A DNA stretch of 39,631 nucleotides from an uncultured Lachnospiraceae bacterium (lineage in GTDB: Bacteria > Bacillota > Clostridia > Lachnospirales > Lachnospiraceae). Below the pieces are notes generated by a model. That model saw nothing but the letters and a program-made list of their open reading frames with translations, was not told the origin of the DNA and ran no database searches. Position numbers and translations under genes: made by a program. Shown here piece after piece: positions 25,779 through 33,935 of this stretch; within the stretch, counting starts at the first letter, position 1; the number at the start of each line of letters is the position of its first letter. Location: positions 1 to 39,631 of the forward strand of contig CAJUAE010000023.1 of NCBI GenBank assembly GCA_910583965.1, written 5' to 3'.

Positions 25779-26405
25779 ATGAAGACTATAATTACAATCG
25801 GACGTCAGTTTGGATCTGGAGGACATGAAATTGGAGAAAAACTTGCTGACTACTATGGAATAAAATGTTTTGATAAAGAATTGCTTACAAGAGCAGCGAA
25901 GGAGAGCGGATTCTGTGAGGAAATGCTTCGGAATCATGACGAGAGGCCAACCAATTCATTTCTCTATAATTTGGTTATGGATACATATACGTTTGGATAT
26001 AATTCTTCCTCGTTTGTAGATATGCCGATTAGTCACAAAGTTTTTATGGCTCAGTTCGATACAATCAAAAAGATTGCAGAGGAAGAAGCTTGTGTGATTG
26101 TCGGGCGCTGTGCGGATTATGCGTTGCAGGAATACAAAAACTGTCTACATATTTTTATCCATGCAAATGAGGATGCAAAAGTGGAGCGAATTATGCGCAA
26201 ATATGAGGTTGATGCAGATAAAGCACGTGAGATGATAGTGAAGAAAGATAGACAGCGACAAAGCTACTATAACTATTATTCCACAAAAAAATGGGGACGT
26301 TCAGACAGCTATGATTTATCAATCAACAGTAGTATTCTTGGAGTGGATGGAACGGTGAAACTGCTGATTCAATACATTGAAGATTTTGAGGCAAAAAATC
26401 AATAG
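25779..26405 (+). CDS. Cytidylate-kinase-like family protein
   Basis: The 208-residue protein starts with a P-loop (ITIGRQFGSGGHEIGEKLA) and continues with YGIKCFDKELL, typical of the cytidylate-kinase-like family (Cytidylate_kin2). VIVGRCADYAL and the lid-like KDRQRQSYYNYYSTKKWG are also family features. Members resemble Cmk but lack much of its nucleotide-binding domain, and their substrate is unknown. ATG 25779 follows AGGGTGG; GTG 25770 is in frame but less likely. It is monocistronic, with its own promoter and terminator. Confidence 0.88.
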   Translation: MKTIITIGRQFGSGGHEIGEKLADYYGIKCFDKELLTRAAKESGFCEEMLRNHDERPTNSFLYNLVMDTYTFGYNSSSFVDMPISHKVFMAQFDTIKKIAEEEACVIVGRCADYALQEYKNCLHIFIHANEDAKVERIMRKYEVDADKAREMIVKKDRQRQSYYNYYSTKKWGRSDSYDLSINSSILGVDGTVKLLIQYIEDFEAKNQ

Positions 26406-26414
26406 CCATATAAT

Positions 26415-26441
26415 AAAAAGCATCTTGATAAGATGCTTTTT
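26415..26441 (+). terminator. Rho-independent terminator
   Basis: A perfect 12-bp stem AAAAAGCATCTT/AAGATGCTTTTT (26415-26426 with 26430-26441) has a 3-base loop. Because it has both an A-run and a T-run, it could work in both directions. Confidence 0.9.
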
Positions 26442-26488
26442 ATAATGTCTAAACGGTTGCCAATTGTTATGTGGATTTAAAATAAAAT

Positions 26489-26517
26489 ATGACAAATAGG
26501 AAAAATAGTGCTATAAT
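26489..26517 (+). promoter_or_regulatory. Promoter for ftsK
   Basis: ATGACA (26489-26494), a 17-bp spacer and TATAAT (26512-26517), the latter preceded by TGC (extended -10), form a strong match about 35 bp before the start at 26552. The longest ftsK frame begins at the first base of this -35, so that start is not credible. Confidence 0.75.
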
Positions 26518-26551
26518 ATCATGTAAAACTCATTTAGGGGGAGAAAGAATC

Positions 26552-29491
26552 ATGGCATCGACATCAGGAAATAGTGCATCGAGAGGCAGAAAAAGTACAG
26601 GAAAAGGTACATCGAAAAATACAAAAAGAACAAGCGCTGGAACAAGAAGTAGAAAAAAATCTTCTGCATCTGCAAGAAAAAACGTTGATATTGCAGTTAA
26701 AAATGAGGTAATGCTAATTGTAATCTTTGCAGTGGCAATTTTTATGTTTTTGTGTGTGACTGGGCTAATTGGTGGTGCAATGTGCACTGGAATAAGAAAT
26801 GTTATGTTTGGAATTTTTGGATTGCTTGCATATTTGATTCCTATTCTTATTTTTCTTGGATTTGCTTTCGGAATTTCCAATCAAGGAAATACTGTTGCAA
26901 TTGTGAAAATGGTCAGCGCTGCAATCCTATTATTTTTATTAGGGATTTTAGCATATTTGTTTATGAAACAGGAAAATCTGCTTACTGGCGGTTCTATAAT
27001 ATCAGAATTGTACCAGACTTCCGCGGAACATCATGCGGGTGGAGGTGTGCTTTTTGGCTTTATTGCGCATGGAATGTATACACTTATAGGAATCGGCGGA
27101 ACTATTTTTGTAGTTATTGTACTTGGTATTATTAGTGTTGTGTTTATTACAGAGAAAAGTTTTCTATCCAGCTTGAAGAAAGGCAGTTCTTATATTTGGG
27201 AATCGGCAAGAGAAGATGCTGCAAGAATGCGGGAAGGCTTACGAGAGGAATATGAAGATTATGATGCTTATGAGGAGGAACCAAAGTATGCGGAAAAGAT
27301 ACGTCCAAAGCGGGAAAAAAAAGGAAAAGAAGAACCAGAAATGATTCCTCAGGAGAGGGTTCGCAGGATGGATAAACGAGCGAGAGGTGTGGTGTCAAGT
27401 TCTTCTGTAACGCTCAAGGCAGGAAAAAGTGAAGAACCCACTACATGGCAAGATATCCATGAAATTGTTATTTTAGAAGATGGGGCCGAGACAGCAGATG
27501 TCTATGAGGATATTAAGGTGCGCCCATATAATGAAACTACATATCAGGAAGAAGACTATCGTGAAAGAGTGCACAATGAGACTACATATCAGGAAGCAAT
27601 AAATCAGGAAATATCTTGTGATGAAGCAGTATATCAGGAAACACCTTATGATGTGGCTTCTTGTAATGAAACGCCTGAAAGTGAAACGTGCTACAATGAA
27701 GTGTCAGAAAGTGATATGGTTTATGATGACGAAGCAGATTTGGGGACGATTGACTATTTTACAGACAATCCTGGTGTGTCTGTTCAAAGCTCTTTTCTGG
27801 ATGCATTTGAATCACATACAAATATACAAAATGGGATGGTACATGACGGTAATCTTTTGGAATTGTATGACGGAGAAATTGAGAATGTTATGCCAGAACC
27901 AATGACAGAGAACATCGTTTTGTCGCAATCAGTATCACCAACAATTTTAGAAGTAGCAGATACTTGTGAAATTCGTCAGGAGAGAACGATAAGTATAGAG
28001 GAGGAGCCAATAAAACAATATCTGTTTCCGCCAATAAACTTATTAAAGAAAGGGGACAACAAAAAAGGGGATTCTGCAAATCAGTTGAAAGAAACAGCAC
28101 TACATTTGCAACAGACATTACAGACGTTTGGTGTTAGAGTGACCATCACTGACATTAGTCAGGGACCTTCTGTTACACGATATGAAATGCAGCCAGAGCA
28201 GGGGGTAAAGGTTAGTAAAATTGTAGGTTTAACAGATGATATTAAATTAAATCTTGCCGCGACAGATATCCGAATTGAGGCGCCAATACCAGGAAAAGCA
28301 GCAGTTGGCATTGAGGTTCCTAACAAGGAGACAAGTGCTGTTGCATTTCGGGACTTGCTTGAATCAGAGACGTTTCAGAATTTTTCCTCCAATCTTGCAT
28401 TTGCGGTAGGAAAAGATATTGCAGGGCAAGTAGTTGTCACAGATATTGCAAAAATGCCACATGTATTGATTGCAGGTGCTACAGGGTCTGGTAAATCTGT
28501 GTGTATCAATACGATTATTATGAGTATTTTATATAAAGCCAATCCATCAGATGTAAAATTGATTATGATTGATCCAAAGGTGGTAGAGTTAAGTGTATAT
28601 AATGGGATTCCTCACTTGATGATACCAGTTGTAACTGATCCGAAGAAAGCGTCCGCAGCATTAAATTGGGGTGTGACAGAAATGAACGACCGTTATAAAA
28701 AGTTTGCTGATTTGAATGTGCGTGATCTAAAAGGATTTAATAAGGCTGCGGAGATGGGAAAGACAACCCCAGATGGAGAACCATTGCAAAAATTGCCTCA
28801 AATTGTAATTATTGTGGATGAGTTAGCTGATTTAATGATGGTGGCTTCCGGGGAAGTCGAGGAAAGCATTTGTCGTTTGGCGCAGTTGGCGAGAGCTTGC
28901 GGAATTCATTTGGTAATTGCAACACAGCGTCCATCAGTTGATGTCATTACAGGGTTAATTAAGGCAAATATGCCAAGTCGAATCGCATTTAGTGTATCTA
29001 GTGGTGTAGATTCTCGTACAATATTGGACATGAACGGTGCAGAAAAACTTTTAGGAAAGGGAGATATGCTTTTTTATCCACAAGGTTATACCAAACCTGC
29101 TCGCGTGCAGGGGGCATTTGTGTCGGATTCAGAAGTATCTGATGTGGTAGATTTTCTAAAAAATCAAAAGCTGGGCAATGTTTCTTATAACACTGATATA
29201 GAAGAGAAGATTAAAACGATGCAGTCTTCTTCAAGTATCTCTGGCGGTGGTGCATCTGGCGGCAGTGATATGGATGCTTATTTTGCAGAGGCAGGGAAGT
29301 TTGTCATTGAGAAAGAAAAGGCGTCAATTGGTATGCTTCAGCGTGTTTTTAAGATTGGATTTAATCGTGCCGCGCGGATTGTAGACCAACTTGAAGAAGC
29401 AGGTGTGGTCGGCGCAGAGGAAGGGACAAAGCCACGTCGGATTTTGATGAGTATGGATCAGTTCCAAAATTATCTGGAAGAACATATGTAA
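26552..29491 (+). CDS. ftsK: DNA translocase FtsK/SpoIIIE
   Basis: FtsK pumps chromosomal DNA through the closing septum. The 979-residue protein has a basic, Ser/Lys-rich N-terminus, about four membrane segments (roughly 50-195) and an acidic linker with 15-residue imperfect repeats (ETTYQE). The motor has Walker A GATGSGKS (642-649), IVIIVDELADLMM and IATQRPSVDVITGLIKAN. The C-terminal winged-helix gamma domain (IGMLQRVFKIGFNRAARIVDQLE) reads DNA polarity signals. ATG 26552 is preceded by GGGGGAG. FtsK and SpoIIIE cannot be told apart by sequence alone. Confidence 0.95.
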   Translation: MASTSGNSASRGRKSTGKGTSKNTKRTSAGTRSRKKSSASARKNVDIAVKNEVMLIVIFAVAIFMFLCVTGLIGGAMCTGIRNVMFGIFGLLAYLIPILIFLGFAFGISNQGNTVAIVKMVSAAILLFLLGILAYLFMKQENLLTGGSIISELYQTSAEHHAGGGVLFGFIAHGMYTLIGIGGTIFVVIVLGIISVVFITEKSFLSSLKKGSSYIWESAREDAARMREGLREEYEDYDAYEEEPKYAEKIRPKREKKGKEEPEMIPQERVRRMDKRARGVVSSSSVTLKAGKSEEPTTWQDIHEIVILEDGAETADVYEDIKVRPYNETTYQEEDYRERVHNETTYQEAINQEISCDEAVYQETPYDVASCNETPESETCYNEVSESDMVYDDEADLGTIDYFTDNPGVSVQSSFLDAFESHTNIQNGMVHDGNLLELYDGEIENVMPEPMTENIVLSQSVSPTILEVADTCEIRQERTISIEEEPIKQYLFPPINLLKKGDNKKGDSANQLKETALHLQQTLQTFGVRVTITDISQGPSVTRYEMQPEQGVKVSKIVGLTDDIKLNLAATDIRIEAPIPGKAAVGIEVPNKETSAVAFRDLLESETFQNFSSNLAFAVGKDIAGQVVVTDIAKMPHVLIAGATGSGKSVCINTIIMSILYKANPSDVKLIMIDPKVVELSVYNGIPHLMIPVVTDPKKASAALNWGVTEMNDRYKKFADLNVRDLKGFNKAAEMGKTTPDGEPLQKLPQIVIIVDELADLMMVASGEVEESICRLAQLARACGIHLVIATQRPSVDVITGLIKANMPSRIAFSVSSGVDSRTILDMNGAEKLLGKGDMLFYPQGYTKPARVQGAFVSDSEVSDVVDFLKNQKLGNVSYNTDIEEKIKTMQSSSSISGGGASGGSDMDAYFAEAGKFVIEKEKASIGMLQRVFKIGFNRAARIVDQLEEAGVVGAEEGTKPRRILMSMDQFQNYLEEHM

Positions 29492-29608
29492 TTTAATAGA
29501 CAGAGGCTTGGATAAATGGTATTCTATTAAAATAAATAAAAATAATATTGATTTAGTGGTAAAGAAAGAGACTGTTGTGAAGTTGGCAGCAAAGGAGGAG
29601 TATGTGTG

Positions 29609-31279
29609 ATGAAATCTGATATTGAAATAGCACAGGAAGCGGAATTGTACCCGATTACTGAAATTGCAAAGATGCTTGATATGACAATAGATGACTTGGA
29701 ACTTTACGGAAAGTATAAGGCCAAGATTTCTGAGGAATATTTAAAAAAAATAGAAAAGAATAAAAATGGAAAACTGATTTTGGTGACAGCAATTAATCCA
29801 ACACCAGCCGGGGAGGGAAAGACAACGACAAGCGTTGGTCTTGGACAAGCGCTTGGCAGATTGGGAAAAAGAGCAGTGATTGCGCTTAGAGAACCTTCTC
29901 TTGGTCCTTGTTTTGGTATTAAGGGCGGTGCTGCAGGCGGTGGAATGGCACAAGTTGTTCCCATGGAAGAATTAAACTTGCATTTTACAGGAGATTTTCA
30001 TGCGATAACAGCAGCGAACAATTTGTGTGCAGCATTGCTTGACAATCATATTCAGCAGGGAAATGAACTGGAAATTGATACTAGACAGATTGTATGGAAG
30101 CGCTGTTTGGATATGAATGACAGAGTACTTAGAAATGTAGTGGTTGGCATGGGTAATAAGATGGATGGGTTTGTGCGGGAAGATCATTTTGTCATCACTG
30201 TGGCGTCAGAGATTATGGCGGTATTGTGTCTTGCAGAAGATATGGAAGATTTAAAGAAACGCTTGGACAGAATGGTGGTGGCGTATAATTATGCTGGCGA
30301 ACCTGTCTGCGCGGGGCAGATTCATGCGACAGGCGCGATGGCAGCGTTGTTGAAAGATGCCATTAAGCCAAATCTAATTCAGACGTTGGAACATACGCCA
30401 GCAATTATTCATGGTGGTCCATTTGCTAATATTGCGCATGGCTGTAACAGTGTCCGCGCCACAAAAGCTGCTTTAAAAATGGCGGATTATGTTGTGACGG
30501 AGGCTGGTTTTGGCGCGGACCTTGGCGCAGAAAAGTTTTTTGATATTAAGTGTCGTCAGGCGGGACTTGTACCAGATACAGTTGTGCTAGTAGCGACAAT
30601 ACGCGCATTGAAATACAATGGTGGTGTGGCAAAGCGCAATTTAAATACAGAAAATCTGGAGGCACTGGCAAAAGGCATTGTAAATTTGGAAAAGCATATT
30701 GAAAATTTACAGAAATATAAAGTGCCAGTGGTTGTTACGTTAAATGCATTTATATCTGATACACCGGCTGAGATAGCATTTGTAAAAAAGTTTTGCGAGG
30801 ACAGGAATTGTGCGTTTGCGCTCTCGGAAGTATGGGAAAAAGGAGGAGAAGGCGGCGTTGCGCTTGCGACAGAAGTTCTCAATACTTTGGAGACAAAAAA
30901 GAGTGAATTTGCACCGCTCTATCTTGACACACTTAAAATTAGTGAGAAAATTAAATGTGTCGCAAGGGAGATTTATGGAGCTGGAGAAGTTGTATTTGCA
31001 CCCGCTGCTTTAAAACAAATAGAGAAGCTAGAAGAACTTGGTTTTGGCAATCTGCCTATATGCATGGCAAAAACACAGTATTCACTTTCTGATGATCCAG
31101 AGTTGCTGGGAAGACCTGAAGGTTTTTCTGTGAATGTTAGAGAAGTCTATGTGTCAGCAGGTGCTGGATTTGTTGTTGTGCTGACTGGGGCAATTATGAC
31201 AATGCCCGGACTTCCCAAAAATCCTGCTGCCTATCAGATTGACGTGACAGAGAATGGTGTGATAACAGGATTATTTTAA
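29609..31279 (+). CDS. fhs: Formate-tetrahydrofolate ligase
   Basis: Fhs uses ATP to join formate to tetrahydrofolate, giving 10-formyl-THF for purines and, in acetogens, the methyl branch of the Wood-Ljungdahl pathway. The 556-residue protein has the P-loop region TPAGEGKTTTSVGLGQALG (about 66-84), REPSLGPCFGIKGGAAGGG, and GGPFANIAHGCNS. The start is ATG 29609 or GTG 29606; both follow AAAGGAGG. Other Wood-Ljungdahl genes are not in the window, so a general one-carbon role is the safer reading. The 117-bp gap before it shows no clear promoter. Confidence 0.97.
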   Translation: MKSDIEIAQEAELYPITEIAKMLDMTIDDLELYGKYKAKISEEYLKKIEKNKNGKLILVTAINPTPAGEGKTTTSVGLGQALGRLGKRAVIALREPSLGPCFGIKGGAAGGGMAQVVPMEELNLHFTGDFHAITAANNLCAALLDNHIQQGNELEIDTRQIVWKRCLDMNDRVLRNVVVGMGNKMDGFVREDHFVITVASEIMAVLCLAEDMEDLKKRLDRMVVAYNYAGEPVCAGQIHATGAMAALLKDAIKPNLIQTLEHTPAIIHGGPFANIAHGCNSVRATKAALKMADYVVTEAGFGADLGAEKFFDIKCRQAGLVPDTVVLVATIRALKYNGGVAKRNLNTENLEALAKGIVNLEKHIENLQKYKVPVVVTLNAFISDTPAEIAFVKKFCEDRNCAFALSEVWEKGGEGGVALATEVLNTLETKKSEFAPLYLDTLKISEKIKCVAREIYGAGEVVFAPAALKQIEKLEELGFGNLPICMAKTQYSLSDDPELLGRPEGFSVNVREVYVSAGAGFVVVLTGAIMTMPGLPKNPAAYQIDVTENGVITGLF

Positions 31280-31304
31280 GTTGAGTAAGGAGAGCCTGTA
31301 AAGC

Positions 31305-32777
31305 ATGAAGTGTCCAAATTGTGGAAATGAGTTGAAGGAAGGGAACCTGCTTTGCGAACATTGTGGTGAAGAAGTTAAAATCGTACCCGACTTTGATATA
31401 GAGCTTGAAGACAAGCTAAAAGAATCCATAAGTGATATGCTTCAAGATATGGCAGCAGAGGAGCTGATACAGAATGAATCTCGTCAGGAATCTGAGGAGG
31501 ATATTATAAACGAACCCAGTGCTTATTTTCCAACAGAATCAAAAAGCGTCCGAAAATTGCGGATTATTATTATTGTTTTGATGCTTATGATTTTGGCAGC
31601 AGTTATTATTACGTTTACCATTCACTCTGTCAATGACCAGAGATATCATTCTTTTGATTATCAGTACAATAAAGCAACTGCATGTGCTGCTGAGGATGAC
31701 TATTCTAGCGCAATAAGTTATTTGGAGAGAGCGCTTGCTATCCAGCCAACAAATTTGGATGTGCGATTATTACTTGCAGAATACAATGAAAAGAATGGAC
31801 AACAACAAGAAACAATCACATTGTTAGAAGAAATTTTAAACATGGGAACAGAGTATCCCAAAAGAGAAGAAGTTTATGACAGATTGTTGAAACTTTATGC
31901 GTCCAAGAAAGCATATGCGGAGATGAATCGTCTTCTAAAACAGTGTGATATGCCACATATTCTTTCTAAATATAATAATTATGTAGCATTTAAACCACAA
32001 TTTAACAAAAAGGGTGGTGTTTATGATGAAATGTTGTCCATAACAATAAAGGGAAATGCACCTGGAAAGGTTTATTATACGCTAGATGGTACAACACCAA
32101 CAAAGGATTCAAATATATACGAAACACCAATAGTGCTTGAGACGGGAGATTATGTGATAAAAGCTGTCTTTGTAAACGCATATAAAATAGAGAGTGAAAT
32201 AGTCACGCAGCATTATGTTATCAATCGGTCTGCACCTGATAGTCCTGTAATAAAACCAGAGAGTGGGACTTATACAGAACCAGTGTTGATAACTGCGCTT
32301 TATGATGCTGGAATTAGTGTATATTATACCATAGATGGTTCTGTTCCAGACAGAAATAGCATTCGTTATAGAGATCCAATAGAGATGCCCTATGGTGTCA
32401 GTAATTTTGCTTTTATTACCTATGATGCGTCAGGGCTTTGTAGTAAGGTTGTCAATCGTTCTTATCAGCTTGGGACGCAGGCAAATTTTGATACAGAACT
32501 TGCATTACAGGTATTAAAAAATAGTTTATTGGCAAACGGAAAACTGTTGGATATTGATGGAACTTTATCTAACAAGCCAGGAAACAATGAGTATAAAATA
32601 AAAACGCTCTATAAAGCAGATGAAACAATGTATTATATTGTCTACGAAATGTATGTGGATACTGCTGGGAATGTGCAAGATACAAATGAGATTTATGCGA
32701 TTGATGTAAATACAGCAGACTTATTTAAGGCCTATAAAGCGGATGAGGGAGTATATCATTTACAGCCTTTAGAGTAG
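31305..32777 (+). CDS. Zinc-ribbon, TPR and CHB_HEX_C membrane protein
   Basis: The 490-residue protein begins with a zinc ribbon (Cys3, Cys6, Cys17, Cys20). An acidic stretch and one membrane segment (86-108) follow, so the ribbon is cytoplasmic and the rest outside. Residues about 116-205 look like TPR repeats. Then come two chitobiase-type C-terminal domains (about 240-310 and 313-385), each with YYTLDGTTPT or YYTIDGSVPD. The C-terminal 90 residues are of unknown fold. The architecture suggests an envelope protein that binds a partner or polymer; no enzyme motif is visible. It starts 26 bp after fhs. Confidence 0.8.
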   Translation: MKCPNCGNELKEGNLLCEHCGEEVKIVPDFDIELEDKLKESISDMLQDMAAEELIQNESRQESEEDIINEPSAYFPTESKSVRKLRIIIIVLMLMILAAVIITFTIHSVNDQRYHSFDYQYNKATACAAEDDYSSAISYLERALAIQPTNLDVRLLLAEYNEKNGQQQETITLLEEILNMGTEYPKREEVYDRLLKLYASKKAYAEMNRLLKQCDMPHILSKYNNYVAFKPQFNKKGGVYDEMLSITIKGNAPGKVYYTLDGTTPTKDSNIYETPIVLETGDYVIKAVFVNAYKIESEIVTQHYVINRSAPDSPVIKPESGTYTEPVLITALYDAGISVYYTIDGSVPDRNSIRYRDPIEMPYGVSNFAFITYDASGLCSKVVNRSYQLGTQANFDTELALQVLKNSLLANGKLLDIDGTLSNKPGNNEYKIKTLYKADETMYYIVYEMYVDTAGNVQDTNEIYAIDVNTADLFKAYKADEGVYHLQPLE

Positions 32778-32795
32778 TATTAAATGAGAAAAAAG

Positions 32796-32824
32796 TTGAA
32801 ATTATGAAATATTTCAGATACAAT
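32796..32824 (+). promoter_or_regulatory. Promoter with internal palindrome, upstream of nfnAB
   Basis: TTGAAA (32796-32801), a 17-bp spacer and TACAAT (32819-32824) form a good sigma-A match. A perfect 12-base palindrome TGAAATATTTCA (32805-32816) occupies the spacer and could be an operator. Transcription from here would carry the repeat at 32852-33008 in a leader of about 220 nt. Confidence 0.6.
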
Positions 32825-32851
32825 GATAAAGATGTGAAAAAAATATTTTTA

Positions 32852-33008
32852 GTTACAGTTTAGCACAGAACTTTGCACTTGCTGCAAAGTCTGTAAAATA
32901 GCGTAGTGGTTGAGTGCATCAAGTCGCGGTATATGGCTTTGTCATCGCGAAGTGATTATGTGTGGTTTGATGTTTGTGACAGAAAGTCGAAGGCTAGACT
33001 GTTACCAT
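32852..33008 (+). repeat. TIR-bounded structured repeat, copy B (nfnA leader)
   Basis: The ends are inverted: GTTACAGTTTAGC at the left and GGCTAGACTGTTACCAT at the right. It shares its module order with copy A at 19089: a hairpin ACTTTGCA-N5-TGCAAAGT (32870-32877 with 32883-32890), CTGTAAAATA, a GCATCAA/TTGATGT stem, TCGCG/CGCGA inside it, and an AGTC/GACT hairpin (32985-32988 with 32997-33000). Where the copies differ, paired bases change together or become G.U. Confidence 0.65.
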
Positions 33009-33047
33009 TGTAGCAGAGTTAATAAGAAAGGTATGGTGAAGCAGTTA

Positions 33048-33935
33048 ATGTACAAGATTTTAGAGGCAAGAGAACTCACTACCAATATCTATTTAATGGT
33101 AGTGGAAGCGCCGCGCGTGGCAAAGAATTGTCAGCCAGGGCAGTTTGTAATCGTGAGAATGGATAAGGACGGAGAGAGAATACCGCTCACAATCTGCGAT
33201 TATGATAGAGAAAAGGGAACAATAACTATTGTATTTCAGACAGTGGGTGCTGAAACTACAAGGATGGTAGCGTTAAAGGCAGGTGATTCTTTCCACGACT
33301 TTGTGGGGCCGTTGGGTTGCGCATCAGAAATGGTCAGCGAGGACAAAGGAGAACTTGCAAAAAAGAAGATTCTCTTTGTGGCGGGTGGTGTTGGCACAGC
33401 ACCAGTTTATCCGCAAGTAAAATGGTTACATAACAATGGTGTTGCAGCAGATGTTATTGTCGGTGCAAAGAGTCATGATTTGTTGATTTTAGAGAAAGAG
33501 ATGAAGGCAGTGGCTGGTAATCTATATGTCACAACAGATGATGGCTCTTATGGGCGCAAAGGCATGGTTACACAGACAATTCAAGAGCTTGTAGATGAAG
33601 GCAAAAAATATGATTTGTGTATTGCAATAGGACCTATGATTATGATGAAATTTGTATGTAAGCTCACAAAAGAGCTTGGAATTCCTACAATTGTCAGCTT
33701 AAATCCAATTATGGTAGATGGTACAGGTATGTGTGGTGCCTGCCGTGTCACGGTTGGTGACAAAGTAAAATTTGCCTGTGTGGATGGCCCTGAATTTGAT
33801 GGACATCTGGTAAATTTTGACGAGGCGATGAAACGTCAGCAGATTTATAAGACAACAGAAGGAAGATTGATGTTGAAATTGCAGGAAGGTGATACGCATC
33901 ATGGCGGATGTGGTCAGTGCGGAGGTGAAAATTAA
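33048..33935 (+). CDS. nfnA: NfnA-type ferredoxin-NADP+ reductase alpha subunit
   Basis: The 295-residue protein is the FAD and [2Fe-2S] subunit of an NADH-dependent ferredoxin:NADP+ oxidoreductase, related to the dihydroorotate dehydrogenase electron-transfer subunit. The FAD region (GQFVIVRMDKDGERIPLTI) comes first, then the NAD-binding FVAGGVGTAPVYPQVKWL. The cluster cysteines are in GTGMCGACRVTV and FACVDG, and a CGQC tail ends the protein. ATG 33048 gives the family N-terminus (MYKILE); the frame is open back to 32910, inside the repeat. Without nfnB it could be called sulfide dehydrogenase-like. Confidence 0.88.
   Translation: MYKILEARELTTNIYLMVVEAPRVAKNCQPGQFVIVRMDKDGERIPLTICDYDREKGTITIVFQTVGAETTRMVALKAGDSFHDFVGPLGCASEMVSEDKGELAKKKILFVAGGVGTAPVYPQVKWLHNNGVAADVIVGAKSHDLLILEKEMKAVAGNLYVTTDDGSYGRKGMVTQTIQELVDEGKKYDLCIAIGPMIMMKFVCKLTKELGIPTIVSLNPIMVDGTGMCGACRVTVGDKVKFACVDGPEFDGHLVNFDEAMKRQQIYKTTEGRLMLKLQEGDTHHGGCGQCGGEN

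Noticed and set aside
26489..26551. N-terminal extension of FtsK from 26489
   Set aside because: The extension starts on the -35 of a good promoter and covers the -10; ATG 26552 has a strong Shine-Dalgarno.
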